Positions 25,764-35,635 of a stretch of 64,000 nucleotides of DNA are shown here, piece by piece. Position 1 is the first letter of the stretch; every line of letters begins with the position of its first letter. A program made the position numbers and the translations under genes. The notes beneath the pieces are model-generated. The model saw nothing but the letters and a program-made list of their open reading frames with translations, searched no databases and had not been told where the DNA came from. This DNA is from Streptomyces luteogriseus (GTDB lineage: Bacteria > Actinomycetota > Actinomycetes > Streptomycetales > Streptomycetaceae), in the NCBI RefSeq assembly GCF_014205055.1, contig NZ_JACHMS010000001.1, forward strand, positions 7,192,001 to 7,256,000, in the 5' to 3' direction.

Positions 25764-25875
25764 CGTCTGCGGGCGGCTTCGATGCCGCACATTGAGAACG
25801 TAAGACCTGTACGGCCCGACGGTCAAGCCGAGTTGAAGCACTCCGGCAAGTTGTTCCGCAAGGTCCTTCACAAGT

Positions 25876-26532
25876 TCAGCACACTGCGGGCGGTCCGTCA
25901 CCCTGAGTGAGGGACTGGTCCGGTCCAACGGTCCCAGCGGGTCCCGCGAGTACCTCGTACCCCTCATGTCGCTGCCGTACCAGAAGGTCGGCGAACGGCC
26001 GCGAGGGATCCTCGGCGAAATGCCGGCGCTCCGCCGGAACCCACCCGTCCCAGAACTCCCGCTGCTCCTCCCCGTCCCGGGACCGTCCCCGCTCCCAGGC
26101 CTCCTCCCGCGGCAGATCCATCCACAGCAGCAGGGCCAGGTGCGGGCGAAGCGCCCGGCGCCCCGCGCCGACGCCCTCCACGAGGATCACCGGCGCCGGC
26201 GCGAGCGGGCATGGGGAGCCGAAGCGGCGGGCCCGCCAGTCGTAGGGGGCGTAGTGCGCGGTCCGGCCGTGGGAGAGCGGCTCGATCAGCTGGTCCAGCA
26301 GCCGTCCCGTCCAGTCGAACAGCGCGTCGTGGCTGGCGATGTCGTCGAGACGCAGCACCGGCGCGCCGTCCAGGGCCGCCGCCAACCGCTCGGCGAACGT
26401 GCTCTTCCCGGACCCGGCGTGCCCGTCGACGCCGACGAGCCGGACCGGGCCGCAGGAGGGGGCGAGGCCGCGAACCCGGGCGGCCAGGTCACGGACGGCG
26501 GGGCACGGGGTGGGGCGGAAGGACGTATTCAT
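25876..26532 (-). CDS. P-loop uridine kinase-like ATPase
   Basis: A 218-residue cytosolic kinase of the uridine kinase/phosphoribulokinase-like P-loop group. Walker A is at about residues 33-42 (VGVDGHAGSGKSTFAERL), with LRLDDIASHDALFDWTGRLLDQ as the substrate region, APVILVEGVGAGRRAL as the Walker B strand and a lid with GRSRDGEEQREFWDGW. Family members phosphorylate nucleosides or other small alcohols; the substrate here is unknown. The ATG at 26532 is the likely start, though the ribosome site is weak. Confidence 0.8.
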   Translation of the reverse strand: MNTSFRPTPCPAVRDLAARVRGLAPSCGPVRLVGVDGHAGSGKSTFAERLAAALDGAPVLRLDDIASHDALFDWTGRLLDQLIEPLSHGRTAHYAPYDWRARRFGSPCPLAPAPVILVEGVGAGRRALRPHLALLLWMDLPREEAWERGRSRDGEEQREFWDGWVPAERRHFAEDPSRPFADLLVRQRHEGYEVLAGPAGTVGPDQSLTQGDGPPAVC

Positions 26533-26726
26533 CTCGATCGGCACTCTAACCACGGGGTCCGCCGCGGATGCCACTGGTCGACGCCAATATTGGTGGGCGC
26601 GGCGCGCGTCGAAGTGCTGGCAGGACACGGCGGGCTGTGCTCATATGTGGCGCACGCACGGATACGCCCGACCGTGCACGGACCTGCCCCGCACCTGCCC
26701 GACTCCGACATCCGGGGGTCCCCGCC

Positions 26727-28106
26727 ATGCGCAGAGCCGAACAGCCCTCCCGCAGAACCGTCCTGGCCGCCGCGGTCGCCGCCGCCGTCACCGCGGGCGC
26801 GGGTTCGGCGGCCGCCGACCCCGAGGCCCCCATGACGACCGACCCCGCAGACCCTGCCCGGGCGGCCCCGGCCCGCACCGTCGACAACCGGGCCTGGGTC
26901 TCGTACACCGACTGGTCCGGCGGCACCGCCAAGGGCACCCGGGCCGTCGCGGGCACCCGCCCGGGCCTGGTGATCGCGAAGCCCGCCGGAACCGCCGGCT
27001 ACACGGATCCGCACACCGGCAAGACCGCCACATGGGAGTACGGCACCTGGACCTCCCCCGTCCACCGGCTCGCCGTCCCCGCGACCGAGGCGATCGTCTC
27101 CTGGAACGCGCGCACCCCGGCCGGCACCTGGATCCAGGCCGAGATCAAGGGCGCCTACACCGACGGCACCAGCACCCCCTGGTACGTGATGGCCCGCTGG
27201 GCCGCCGGCGACCAGGACATCCGGCGCACCTCGGTGGACGACCAGAGCGACGGCAAGAGCACCGTCTGGACCGACACCCTGGCCATCGACGACGCGTCGA
27301 CCGGCCTGCGCCTGGCCTCGTACCGGCTGCGTCTGACCCTCCACCGCAAGCCCGGCACCAAGGCCACGCCCACCGTGTGGCGGCTCGGCGCCATGGGGTC
27401 CGACGTGCCCGACCGGTTCACCGTCCCGGCGTCCGAGCCCGGTCTCGCGAAGGAACTGGCCGTCCCACGCTACTCGCAGGAGATCCACAAGGGCCAGTAC
27501 CCGGAGTACGACAACGGCGGCGAGGCCTGGTGCAGCCCGACGTCCTCCCAGATGGTCATCGAGTACTGGGGCGGCCGGCTCACCGAGGGGCAGCTGGACT
27601 GGGTCGATCCGGCGTACGCCGACCCGCAGGTGTGCCACGCGGCCCGCTTCACCTACGACTACCAGTACGCGGGCTGCGGCAACTGGCCCTTCAACGCCGC
27701 CTACGCCGCCACGTTCAAGGACCTCCAGGGCGTCGTCACCCGGCTCGGCTCCCTCACCGAGCTGGAGACGCTGATCGCCGCGGGCATCCCCGCCATAACG
27801 TCGCAGTCGTTCCTCAAGGAGGAGCTGACCGGCGCCGGGTACGGCACCGCCGGGCACCTGATGACCGTCACCGGCTTCACGGCCGGCGGTGACGTGATCG
27901 CCAACGACCCCTTCTCCGCGAGCAACGAGGCCGTGCGGCGCGTCTACCGGCGGCGCGAGTGGGAGAACATCTGGCTCAGGACCAAGCGGTACAACGCCTC
28001 CGGCAAGGTCGCCTCGGGCACCGGGGGCATCTGCTACCTGTACTTCCCGGCGCGCCCGAGCGCGGCCCAGCGCAAGGCCCTGGCGGCCGTGGGCGTCCGC
28101 GTGTGA
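26727..28106 (+). CDS. Tat-exported C39-type cysteine peptidase family protein
   Basis: A 459-residue protein. The signal peptide has a twin-arginine motif (SRRTVLAAA at about 8-16) and ends near SAAADP. A beta-rich N-terminal domain (about 50-225) precedes a C39_2-like papain-fold domain with the expected triad: Cys269 in GGEAWCSPTSSQ, His377 in TAGHLMTV and Asp394 in ANDPF. Unlike bacteriocin-processing C39 domains it is not fused to an ABC transporter, so it is an extracellular protein of unknown target. Conserved in Streptomyces. The ATG at 26727 is chosen because it places the Tat signal at the N-terminus. Confidence 0.85.
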   Translation: MRRAEQPSRRTVLAAAVAAAVTAGAGSAAADPEAPMTTDPADPARAAPARTVDNRAWVSYTDWSGGTAKGTRAVAGTRPGLVIAKPAGTAGYTDPHTGKTATWEYGTWTSPVHRLAVPATEAIVSWNARTPAGTWIQAEIKGAYTDGTSTPWYVMARWAAGDQDIRRTSVDDQSDGKSTVWTDTLAIDDASTGLRLASYRLRLTLHRKPGTKATPTVWRLGAMGSDVPDRFTVPASEPGLAKELAVPRYSQEIHKGQYPEYDNGGEAWCSPTSSQMVIEYWGGRLTEGQLDWVDPAYADPQVCHAARFTYDYQYAGCGNWPFNAAYAATFKDLQGVVTRLGSLTELETLIAAGIPAITSQSFLKEELTGAGYGTAGHLMTVTGFTAGGDVIANDPFSASNEAVRRVYRRREWENIWLRTKRYNASGKVASGTGGICYLYFPARPSAAQRKALAAVGVRV

Positions 28107-28195
28107 GCAAGCTCTCGGCCGCAAAGCCGCGCCCGGTGGCAAGGTGGACGGAACCTCGGGGGATTCCGTCCGCACCACCGACCCAGCGAGAAACC

Positions 28196-28336
28196 ATGAC
28201 CGTGCACTCAGCCACCGCCACCCGCGTCCGCACCGGCGGCCCTCACGACGACGGCCCGAAGATCGTCGAACACCTCATGGGCTGGGCCCTCGTCGTGGTC
28301 GTCGCGATGCTCGTGACCCAGCTCGGGCTGCTGTGA
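28196..28336 (+). CDS. Small single-span membrane protein
   Basis: A 46-residue protein: hydrophilic N-terminus (1-26), then one hydrophobic helix (GWALVVVVAMLVTQLGLL) running to the C-terminus. It fits between the peptidase gene and a TetR gene and has full Streptomyces codon bias. A conserved hypothetical; its function is unknown. Confidence 0.6.
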   Translation: MTVHSATATRVRTGGPHDDGPKIVEHLMGWALVVVVAMLVTQLGLL

Positions 28337-28411
28337 CCTGACCCACGACCCGGAGGTGAGGCCTGCCATACTGCGGAGGTCCCGCCCCGCCCGCTGAGAC
28401 CAGGGTCGAAA

Positions 28412-29068
28412 TTGAACATCAGCCCCCAGCCTGCCGCGCGTCCCCGGGCCCGCGGCACCGACCGCTCGATGGCGCGCCGTGCCGAACTCATCGCCATCGG
28501 GCGGAGGTTGTTCGCCGACACCTCCTACGACGCCCTGTCGATGGACGACATCGCCCGGCAGGCGCACGTCGCCAAGGGGCTGATCTACTACTACTTCCAG
28601 TCCAAGCGCGGCTATTACCTGGCCATCATCCAGGACTCGGTCACCGAGCTGGTCACCCTGGCGGCGAGCGGCCTCGAACTGCCCCCGGTGGACCGGGTCC
28701 AGCGCACCATCGACAGCTATCTGCGCTACGCCGAGCACAACCAGGCCGCCTACCGCACGATCGTGAGCGGCGGCGTCGGTTTCGACACCGAGGTGCACGC
28801 CATCCGCGACGGGGTGCGCGAGGCCGTCGTGACCGCCATCGCCGAAGGCGCGTACGAGCATGTCGACATCACCCCGCTGGCGCGGATGGCCCTGCTGGCC
28901 TGGGTGTGCAGTGTCGAGGGCGCCACGCTCGAATGGATCGACCGGCCCGAACTGCCCCGCGACACCATGCGCGAGCTGCTGGTGAAGACCCTCGGCGGAG
29001 CCCTGCGCGCGATCGAGGAGCTCGACCCGGCCTTTCCGGCGCCGCAGCCCGCGCGCCGGGGCGCATGA
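28412..29068 (+). CDS. TetR-family transcriptional regulator
   Basis: A 218-residue (if TTG at 28412 is the start) TetR/AcrR regulator. The N-terminal HTH is classical (ARRAELIAIGRRLFADTSYDALSMDDIARQAHVAKGLIYYYFQSKRGYYLAI). The C-terminal ligand domain resembles TetR_C_33/lipid-responsive types. TTG gives the N-terminus NISPQPAARP; an ATG at 28469 would still keep the whole HTH. The target is not evident; the small membrane protein upstream is a candidate. Confidence 0.85.
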   Translation: MNISPQPAARPRARGTDRSMARRAELIAIGRRLFADTSYDALSMDDIARQAHVAKGLIYYYFQSKRGYYLAIIQDSVTELVTLAASGLELPPVDRVQRTIDSYLRYAEHNQAAYRTIVSGGVGFDTEVHAIRDGVREAVVTAIAEGAYEHVDITPLARMALLAWVCSVEGATLEWIDRPELPRDTMRELLVKTLGGALRAIEELDPAFPAPQPARRGA

Positions 29069-29071
29069 GAA

Positions 29072-29106
29072 GGGGGTGGAGGGTCCGCCGCGGACCCTCC
29101 ACCCCC
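29072..29106. terminator. Bidirectional terminator between tetR and chitinase
   Basis: A near-perfect hairpin with a 15-bp stem (29072-29086 with 29092-29106), extendable by one G-C pair, sits between two convergent genes. Confidence 0.85.
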
Positions 29107-29116
29107 GCACCGGGCG

Positions 29117-30364
<1,248 letters not shown>

Positions 30365-30434
30365 CCGGTGTCTCCTCGTGGGGAGAGGGGAACGCGCGCC
30401 CATTGGCATGAACGCGGTGAATCGGTGGAGCGAA

Positions 30435-30478
30435 ACAGTAGGAGGACTAGACCAGTTGGGTCAATGGTTCGGACCAAT
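30435..30478 (-). promoter_or_regulatory. Chitinase promoter with two DasR-like (dre) direct repeats
   Basis: On the minus strand, -35 TTGACC (30464-30459) and -10 TACTGT (30440-30435) are 18 bp apart. Two 16-bp repeats at 30441-30456 and 30463-30478 (22 bp period, two helical turns) each match about 11 of 16 positions of the dre consensus ACTGGTCTAGACCACT. This is the standard Streptomyces chitinase promoter design. Confidence 0.8.
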
Positions 30479-30696
30479 TTCGCCACTCCGGATGCGCCCG
30501 GCCATTTCTTGAAGTAAGCGGTCGTTAACTGGTGACGGGATGCCTCCGATCGGGCATACTCACAGCGCACAGCCGCTGGTCAGCAGCTTCCGAGACCCGG
30601 GACTGCAAGCATCGGCCAGGCACCAGAACGACCCGGCGGCGTCGCCCCCACCCATGGGCCCGTCCGCCAGTGCCCGACAGGGAGGAGAGCGTCGCC

Positions 30697-31869
30697 ATGC
30701 CCGACCGCGCCCCGCAGCCGGTGGACCGGCAAATGCCCACGGAGGAGGCCCGGGACCTGATCACACTCGTCCGCGACATCGCGGCACAGGAGATCGTCCC
30801 GAGTGCGGCCGAGGAGGAGGACGCCGGCCGCTTCCCGCGCGAGCTGTTCACCCTGCTTTCCCAGTCGGGGCTGCTCGGCCTGCCGTACGACTCCGAGTAC
30901 GGGGGCGGCGATCAGCCCTACGAGGTCTACCTCCAGGTCCTGGAGGAGCTCGCCGCGGCCCGCCTCACCGTCGGTCTCGGCGTCAGCGTGCACTCCCTGG
31001 CCTCCTACGCGCTCGCCGCCTACGGCACCAAGGAGCAGCAGGTCGAGCACCTGCCCGCGATGCTCGGCGGCGGCATGCTCGGCGCGTACTGCCTCTCCGA
31101 GCCGCACTCCGGATCGGACGCGGCGGCCCTGCGCACCAGGGCCGTACGGGACGGCGACGACTGGGTGATCACCGGCACCAAGGCGTGGATCACACACGGC
31201 GGGATCGCCGACTTCTACACGGTGATGGCCCGCACCGGCGAGGAGGGCCCGCGCGGGATCAGCGCGTTCCTGGTGCCCGGCGACGCGCAGGGGCTGAGCG
31301 CGGCCGTGCCGGAGAAGAAGATGGGCATGAAGGGCTCGCCCACCGCCCAGGTCCACTTCGACGGCGTCCGCGTCCCGGACGCCCGGCGCATCGGCGAGGA
31401 GGGGCAGGGCTTCGCGATCGCCCTGTCGTCGCTCGACTCGGGGCGGCTCGGCATCTCGGCGTGCGCGATCGGCGTGGCGCAGGCCGCGCTCGACGAGGCG
31501 CTGGCCTACGCGGCCGAAAGGCGCCAGTTCGGCAAGCCGATCGCCGACTTCCAGGGGCTGCGGTTCATGCTCGCCGACATGGCGACGCAGATCGAGGCGG
31601 GCCGCGCCCTCTACCTCGCGGCGGCACGGCTGAAGGACGCGGGCCGGCCGTTCGCGCGGCAGGCCGCCATGGCCAAGCTGCACTGCACCGACACGGCGAT
31701 GCGGGTCACCACCGACGCCGTGCAGATCCTCGGCGGCTACGGCTACACCGCCGACTTCCCGGCCGAGCGCTACATGCGCGAGGCCAAGGTGCTGCAGATC
31801 GTGGAGGGCACCAACCAGATCCAGCGGATGGTCATCGCCCGCCATCTCGTGGGTCCAGAGGAACGCTGA
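30697..31869 (+). CDS. Acyl-CoA dehydrogenase
   Basis: A 390-residue FAD-dependent acyl-CoA dehydrogenase of fatty-acid or branched-chain acyl-CoA catabolism. Signatures are AYCLSEPHSGSD, ITGTKAWITHGG and QILGGYGYTADFPAERYMREAK. The conserved catalytic-base segment VLQIVEGTNQIQRMVIAR places the base in the EGTNQIQ motif as in short/medium-chain types. The ATG at 30697 follows GGGAGGAG. The 3' end overlaps the opposite small gene by 38 bp. Confidence 0.92.
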   Translation: MPDRAPQPVDRQMPTEEARDLITLVRDIAAQEIVPSAAEEEDAGRFPRELFTLLSQSGLLGLPYDSEYGGGDQPYEVYLQVLEELAAARLTVGLGVSVHSLASYALAAYGTKEQQVEHLPAMLGGGMLGAYCLSEPHSGSDAAALRTRAVRDGDDWVITGTKAWITHGGIADFYTVMARTGEEGPRGISAFLVPGDAQGLSAAVPEKKMGMKGSPTAQVHFDGVRVPDARRIGEEGQGFAIALSSLDSGRLGISACAIGVAQAALDEALAYAAERRQFGKPIADFQGLRFMLADMATQIEAGRALYLAAARLKDAGRPFARQAAMAKLHCTDTAMRVTTDAVQILGGYGYTADFPAERYMREAKVLQIVEGTNQIQRMVIARHLVGPEER

Positions 31870-32080
31870 ACTGGTCGAGGCCCCGCCACGGGGCCGCGAG
31901 CCGCATCCACTCCGGGTCGTGACGGCCCGGCAGGGTGCGGCCGCCCTCGGCCCAGGTCCGCATCAAGTCGCGGTAGATCGGCGGGTCCTGATAGCGGGGC
32001 GGGGCCGGCCGAACCGATTCTGCGGGCGGTGGGACGTAGAGGAGGCGTTGACGCCCGGTCGCTGAGGAGATGGGGGTCAT
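31832..32080 (-). CDS. Conserved hypothetical small protein
   Basis: An 82-residue, Arg/Pro-rich soluble protein with the segment PPIYRDLMRTWAEGGRTLPGRHDPEW. It resembles a family of short Streptomyces proteins of unknown function as I remember them. It lies downstream of a terminator on the same strand and overlaps the acyl-CoA dehydrogenase end, and no strong ribosome site is visible. Coding potential is plausible but not certain. Confidence 0.5.
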   Translation of the reverse strand: MTPISSATGRQRLLYVPPPAESVRPAPPRYQDPPIYRDLMRTWAEGGRTLPGRHDPEWMRLAAPWRGLDQFSVPLDPRDGGR

Positions 32081-32163
32081 ACCAGGGCAACGCGGCAGAG
32101 CCCGGACAGGTCACCGGATGGTGGAATCGGGCGTTCGTTCAGTGCCGTCACGGCTCCGGGCGT

Positions 32164-32208
32164 ACTGAACCGCACCACGGCGGTCTGGGGGCCGTGGTGC
32201 GGTTCAGT
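32164..32208 (-). terminator. Strong hairpin terminator
   Basis: A perfect 18-bp inverted repeat (32164-32181 with 32191-32208) with a 9-nt loop, 38 bases beyond the stop of the Cys-containing hypothetical gene on the minus strand. Confidence 0.8.
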
Positions 32209-32246
32209 CACGGGAGTTGGAGCGGGCGAGCCGGAAGAGCCCGCGC

Positions 32247-32681
32247 TCAGGCCGCCTGACGGCGCATGACCGGAACCCTGATGGGGCGTGAGCCCGGCCC
32301 GCCGACGTGCGAGAAGGGCTGGGTCCGCCAGTCGAGCCCCTGAGGGAGCGTCAACAGCAGTGCGGTGTCCTGCTCCTGGGGTTCCGCGGACTCGTCCGCG
32401 GGGCGGGCGTCCGCGGCCCTGCGGCCGGTTCCGGCGCAGACCGTGAGTCCGAAGGGGTTCCACGGCGAGGCGCACATCGCGTGCTCCGGCAGGAACTCCT
32501 CGTCCGCCAGCAGGGCGATGGGCTGCGCGCAGTCCGGGCAGACGACCCGGAACATCTCGAACGTGTCGTAGGCGTCGAGTTCGTCGTCGTAGGAGTCGGG
32601 TTCGACACCCTCCGGCTCGGGCTCGACGACGAGCTGCTGCCGTTTGGGTGCGGTGCGACCAGGGCGCTTAAGACTCTGCAT
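32247..32681 (-). CDS. Conserved hypothetical protein with Cys-pair (zinc-ribbon-like) motif
   Basis: A 144-residue soluble protein. An acidic N-terminus (EPEPEGVEPDSYDDELDAYD) precedes a cysteine cluster (VVCPDCAQPIALL at about 60-72, then AMCASPWNPFGLTVC), which suggests a zinc ribbon. The C-terminal third includes LLLTLPQGLDWRTQPFSHVGG. The start at 32681 has GAGGGGGAG upstream. Appears conserved among streptomycetes; no function known. It diverges from an AsnC-family regulator. Confidence 0.7.
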   Translation of the reverse strand: MQSLKRPGRTAPKRQQLVVEPEPEGVEPDSYDDELDAYDTFEMFRVVCPDCAQPIALLADEEFLPEHAMCASPWNPFGLTVCAGTGRRAADARPADESAEPQEQDTALLLTLPQGLDWRTQPFSHVGGPGSRPIRVPVMRRQAA

Positions 32682-32951
32682 TGGGTTCTCCCCCTCGGAC
32701 TGGGCCGTATCAGGCACTGCGGCCTCGGCCACAGCAAGCACTTCCCGTCGCCCCTGGGCGGTAATCACGAGAACATCACGGAGACTGTTCGAGGCCTGTG
32801 GCGTTCGTCACATGCCCCGTGCGGGTGTCCACTGCGGTGCGTTTGTCCCCCCGGACGGCTGACCGCCGGCTTCCGGCCACATCACGAACCGGGCATGACC
32901 TGGGCTGCTCAGGTATCCGAGGAGATCAACCGCACTGTAGGTTCTTGCGTC

Positions 32952-33392
32952 ATGGAGGAGCTGGACCGACAGATCGTGCAGCTGCTCGTCAAGGACGGGC
33001 GGATGAGCTACACCGACCTGGGCAAGGCCACGGGGCTGTCCACGTCGGCCGTGCATCAGCGGGTGCGGCGGCTGGAACAGCGGGGTGTCATCCGGGGCTA
33101 TGCCGCGGTCGTCGACCCGGAGGCCGTGGGGCTGCCGATGACGGCGTTCATCTCGGTGAAACCGTTCGATCCCAGCGCGCCGGACGACATCGCCGACCGG
33201 CTGGCCGGCGTGCCCGAGATCGAGGCGTGCCACAGCGTCGCCGGCGACGAGAACTACATCCTCAAGGTGCGGGTGGCGACACCGCACGAGCTGGAGGAGC
33301 TGCTCGCCCGGCTGCGTTCGTTGGCCGGGGTGTCCACGCGGACGACGGTGGTGCTGTCCACGCCGTACGAGGCGCGACCGCCGCGGATCTGA
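32952..33392 (+). CDS. Lrp/AsnC-family transcriptional regulator
   Basis: A 146-residue Lrp-type regulator: HTH (MEELDRQIVQLLVKDGRMSYTDLGKATGLSTSAVHQRV) and RAM domain (VDPEAVGLPMTAFISVKPF; ACHSVAGDENYILKVRVATPHELEELL). The ATG at 32952 is the natural start; the open frame upstream is not conserved. Its likely targets include the adjoining divergent gene or an unlinked amino-acid gene; nothing here decides it. Confidence 0.9.
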   Translation: MEELDRQIVQLLVKDGRMSYTDLGKATGLSTSAVHQRVRRLEQRGVIRGYAAVVDPEAVGLPMTAFISVKPFDPSAPDDIADRLAGVPEIEACHSVAGDENYILKVRVATPHELEELLARLRSLAGVSTRTTVVLSTPYEARPPRI

Positions 33393-33488
33393 GGGCCGGT
33401 TGCCGGGAACGGGTCGTGCGGGGCTGTTCGCGCAGTTCACCGCGCCCCTGATTCAGGCGTCGCCCACGCCCCTGTGAGACTGTGCTCC

Positions 33489-35090
33489 ATGAGTGAGCCC
33501 ACCGCCCCGCCCAAGACTGTTCTTCTCCGCCGCGGAGAGGTCCACAGCCCCGCCGACCCCTTCGCCACGGCGATGGTCGTGGAGCGGGGACAGATCGCCT
33601 GGGTCGGGTCCGAAGGGGCCGCCGACGCCTTCGCGGACGGGGTCGACGAGGTGGTCGACCTGGACGGGGCGCTGGTCACCCCGGCGTTCACCGATGCGCA
33701 TGTGCACACGACGGCCACGGGTCTGTCCCTGACCGGGCTCGATCTCTCCGGTGCCCCCACGCTGGAGGCCGCCCTCGCCCTCGTCCGGGAGTTCGCCGCC
33801 GCCCGTCCGGACGACCGGGTGCTGCTCGGGCACGGGTGGGACGCCGCCCGCTGGCCCGGAGGCAGGCCCCCGACACGGGCCGAGCTCGACGAGGCCGCAG
33901 GGCACCGGCCCCTCTACCTCAGCCGGATCGACGTGCACTCGGCGGTCGTGAGCACCGCCCTGCTCGACGCGGTTCCCGATGCCACCCGTGAGGACGGCCC
34001 GCTCACCGCCGACGCCCATCACGCCGTGCGGGCCGCCGCGTTCGCCGCCGTGACGCCTCGGCAGCGCACCGAGGCGCAGCGGGCCGCGCTCGCGCACGCC
34101 GTCTCGCTGGGGATCGGCACGCTCCACGAGTGCGCCGGGCCGGAAATCTCCTCCGAGGACGACTTCACCGGCCTGCTGCGCCTCGCCGCGGCGGAACACG
34201 GGCCGCGTGTGGTCGGCTACTGGGCCGAGCGTGACGTCGCCAAGGCACGGGAGCTGGGCGCGGCCGGAGCCGCGGGAGATCTGTTCGTCGACGGCGCCCT
34301 CGGCTCGCACACCGCCTGCCTGCACCAGCCGTACACCGACGCCGGGCACACGGGCATCGCCTATCTGGACGCCGACGCGGTCGCGGCGCACGTCGTGGCG
34401 TGCACCGAGGCGGGCCTGCAGGCCGGTTTCCACGCCATCGGCGACGCGGCAGTGGACAGTGTGGTGGAGGGCGTGCGCGCCGCCGCCGAGAAGCTCGGGC
34501 TCGGCCGGATCCGGGCCGGCCGGCACCGCGTCGAGCACGCCGAGATGCTCACCCCGGAGAGCGTCGCCGCCTTCGCCGAACTCGGTCTCACCGCCTCCGT
34601 GCAGCCCGCCTTCGACGCCCTGTGGGGCGGCGAGGAGGGCATGTACGCGCAGCGGCTCGGGAAGGAGCGGGCCCGGGCCCTGAACCCCTTCGCGGCCCTG
34701 CTGCGCGCCGGTGTCCCGCTGGCCTTCGGCTCCGACAGCCCGGTCACCCCGCTCGACCCATGGGGCACGGTCCGGGCCGCCGCGTTCCACCGCACGCCGG
34801 AGCACCGCGTCTCCGTGCGCGCCGCGTTCACGGCGCACACGCGCGGCGGCTGGCGGGCCGTCGGACGGGACGACGCGGGCGTTCTGGTCCCGGGTGCCCC
34901 CGCCGACTACGCCGTCTGGCGCACCGGTGACCTCGTCGTCCAGGCCCCGGACGACCGCGTCGCCCGATGGTCGACCGATCCCCGCTCCGGCACCCCGGGT
35001 CTGCCCGACCTCACTCCGGGCCGCGACCTGCCCGTCTGTCTGCGCACCGTGGTGGGCGGACGCACGGTCTTCGTACGGCCGGGCGAGTGA
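33489..35090 (+). CDS. YtcJ-type amidohydrolase (amidohydrolase family 3)
   Basis: A 533-residue metal-dependent hydrolase of the amidohydrolase superfamily. The metal motif is TPAFTDAHVHTTATG near residue 65. FVDGALGSHTACL replaces the carboxylated-Lys segment in this subfamily. GFHAIGDAAV, RHRVEHAEM and the C-terminal AFGSDSPVTPLDPW (conserved metal-binding Asp) follow. Predicted cytosolic, since no signal peptide is seen. The substrate is unknown; relatives act on N-substituted formamides. The ATG at 33489 is chosen over an in-frame codon 15 bp upstream. Confidence 0.85.
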   Translation: MSEPTAPPKTVLLRRGEVHSPADPFATAMVVERGQIAWVGSEGAADAFADGVDEVVDLDGALVTPAFTDAHVHTTATGLSLTGLDLSGAPTLEAALALVREFAAARPDDRVLLGHGWDAARWPGGRPPTRAELDEAAGHRPLYLSRIDVHSAVVSTALLDAVPDATREDGPLTADAHHAVRAAAFAAVTPRQRTEAQRAALAHAVSLGIGTLHECAGPEISSEDDFTGLLRLAAAEHGPRVVGYWAERDVAKARELGAAGAAGDLFVDGALGSHTACLHQPYTDAGHTGIAYLDADAVAAHVVACTEAGLQAGFHAIGDAAVDSVVEGVRAAAEKLGLGRIRAGRHRVEHAEMLTPESVAAFAELGLTASVQPAFDALWGGEEGMYAQRLGKERARALNPFAALLRAGVPLAFGSDSPVTPLDPWGTVRAAAFHRTPEHRVSVRAAFTAHTRGGWRAVGRDDAGVLVPGAPADYAVWRTGDLVVQAPDDRVARWSTDPRSGTPGLPDLTPGRDLPVCLRTVVGGRTVFVRPGE

Positions 35091-35137
35091 TCTACGGGGG
35101 TGGCGCGCATGAAGTCGTGCGCCGCGCCCCCGGCGCG

Positions 35138-35191
35138 CGACCTGCGCATCCTCGGCGCTGACCAGGGCTTCGCCGCTGGATGCGCAGGTCG
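35138..35191 (+). terminator. Long hairpin terminator after the amidohydrolase gene
   Basis: A perfect 14-bp inverted repeat (35138-35151 with 35178-35191) with further pairing (GGCG/CGCC) inside the loop, 48 bases after the stop codon. Confidence 0.75.
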
Positions 35192-35199
35192 AACGGCTA

Positions 35200-35635
35200 T
35201 TGACAGGCGGCCGCAGGGGGCCGGTAGGTTCGGCCGGGTCCACCACCGGACGCCCGACCGGGGAACGTCCGAGCACTCGCCGCGGCGCCGCCGGGTCAGG
35301 GACGGTGTGCCGCACCGGGGCACCGCCACTGGGAGCCAGGCTCAGGCAGGCGCAGCGCCGAGGGAACGTTTTGGCCGGTCGGGGAGGTGCGACCCGGGTG
35401 GGGCCCGCGCGCTCAGTAGACAACGGCTTCAGGTCGATCCGCAGCCGGCGGATCCCAGGTCGGCCCGAAGGGCGCCGGGCCCCCATCCGCCGCGGGCGCG
35501 CACCGTGAGGCGCGCGGCGGGCGCGCTCTTCCCCGCGTCTTGCGGATTCGACACCGCGATTCGAACGTCCTGTCACGTCGGCGCAGGCCGGGCCCACTAT
35601 GGTGGACCTCTGCGTATGGACATGAAGGGGCAGTA
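35200..35635 (+). promoter_or_regulatory. Possible promoter and long non-coding leader before ppm1
   Basis: TTGACA at 35200-35205 and TAGGTT at 35225-35230 (19-bp spacing, slightly long) could start a transcript with a leader of about 400 nt. The leader holds several inverted repeats, including GATCCGC-N5-GCGGATC near 35440, but no ORF with good codon use on either strand. No known riboswitch consensus is recognised. Confidence 0.35.

Noticed and set aside
22403..25792. A very long open frame (over 1100 codons) on the minus strand across the second CNNM gene and the AAA gene
   Set aside because: It is a GC-rich shadow frame: composition is Arg/Gly/Ala/Pro-rich with no domain, and it crosses a clearly real gene on the other strand plus a real gene in another frame.
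25640..25800. A tRNA or riboswitch suggested by the nested hairpins
   Set aside because: No tRNA cloverleaf or T-loop sequence; the structure is explained as a terminator of the minus-strand kinase gene.
35237..35420. A possible cobalamin riboswitch (GCCACTGGGAGCC resembles part of the B12 box region)
   Set aside because: The B12 box itself and the ordered core segments are missing, and the downstream gene has no link to cobalamin.
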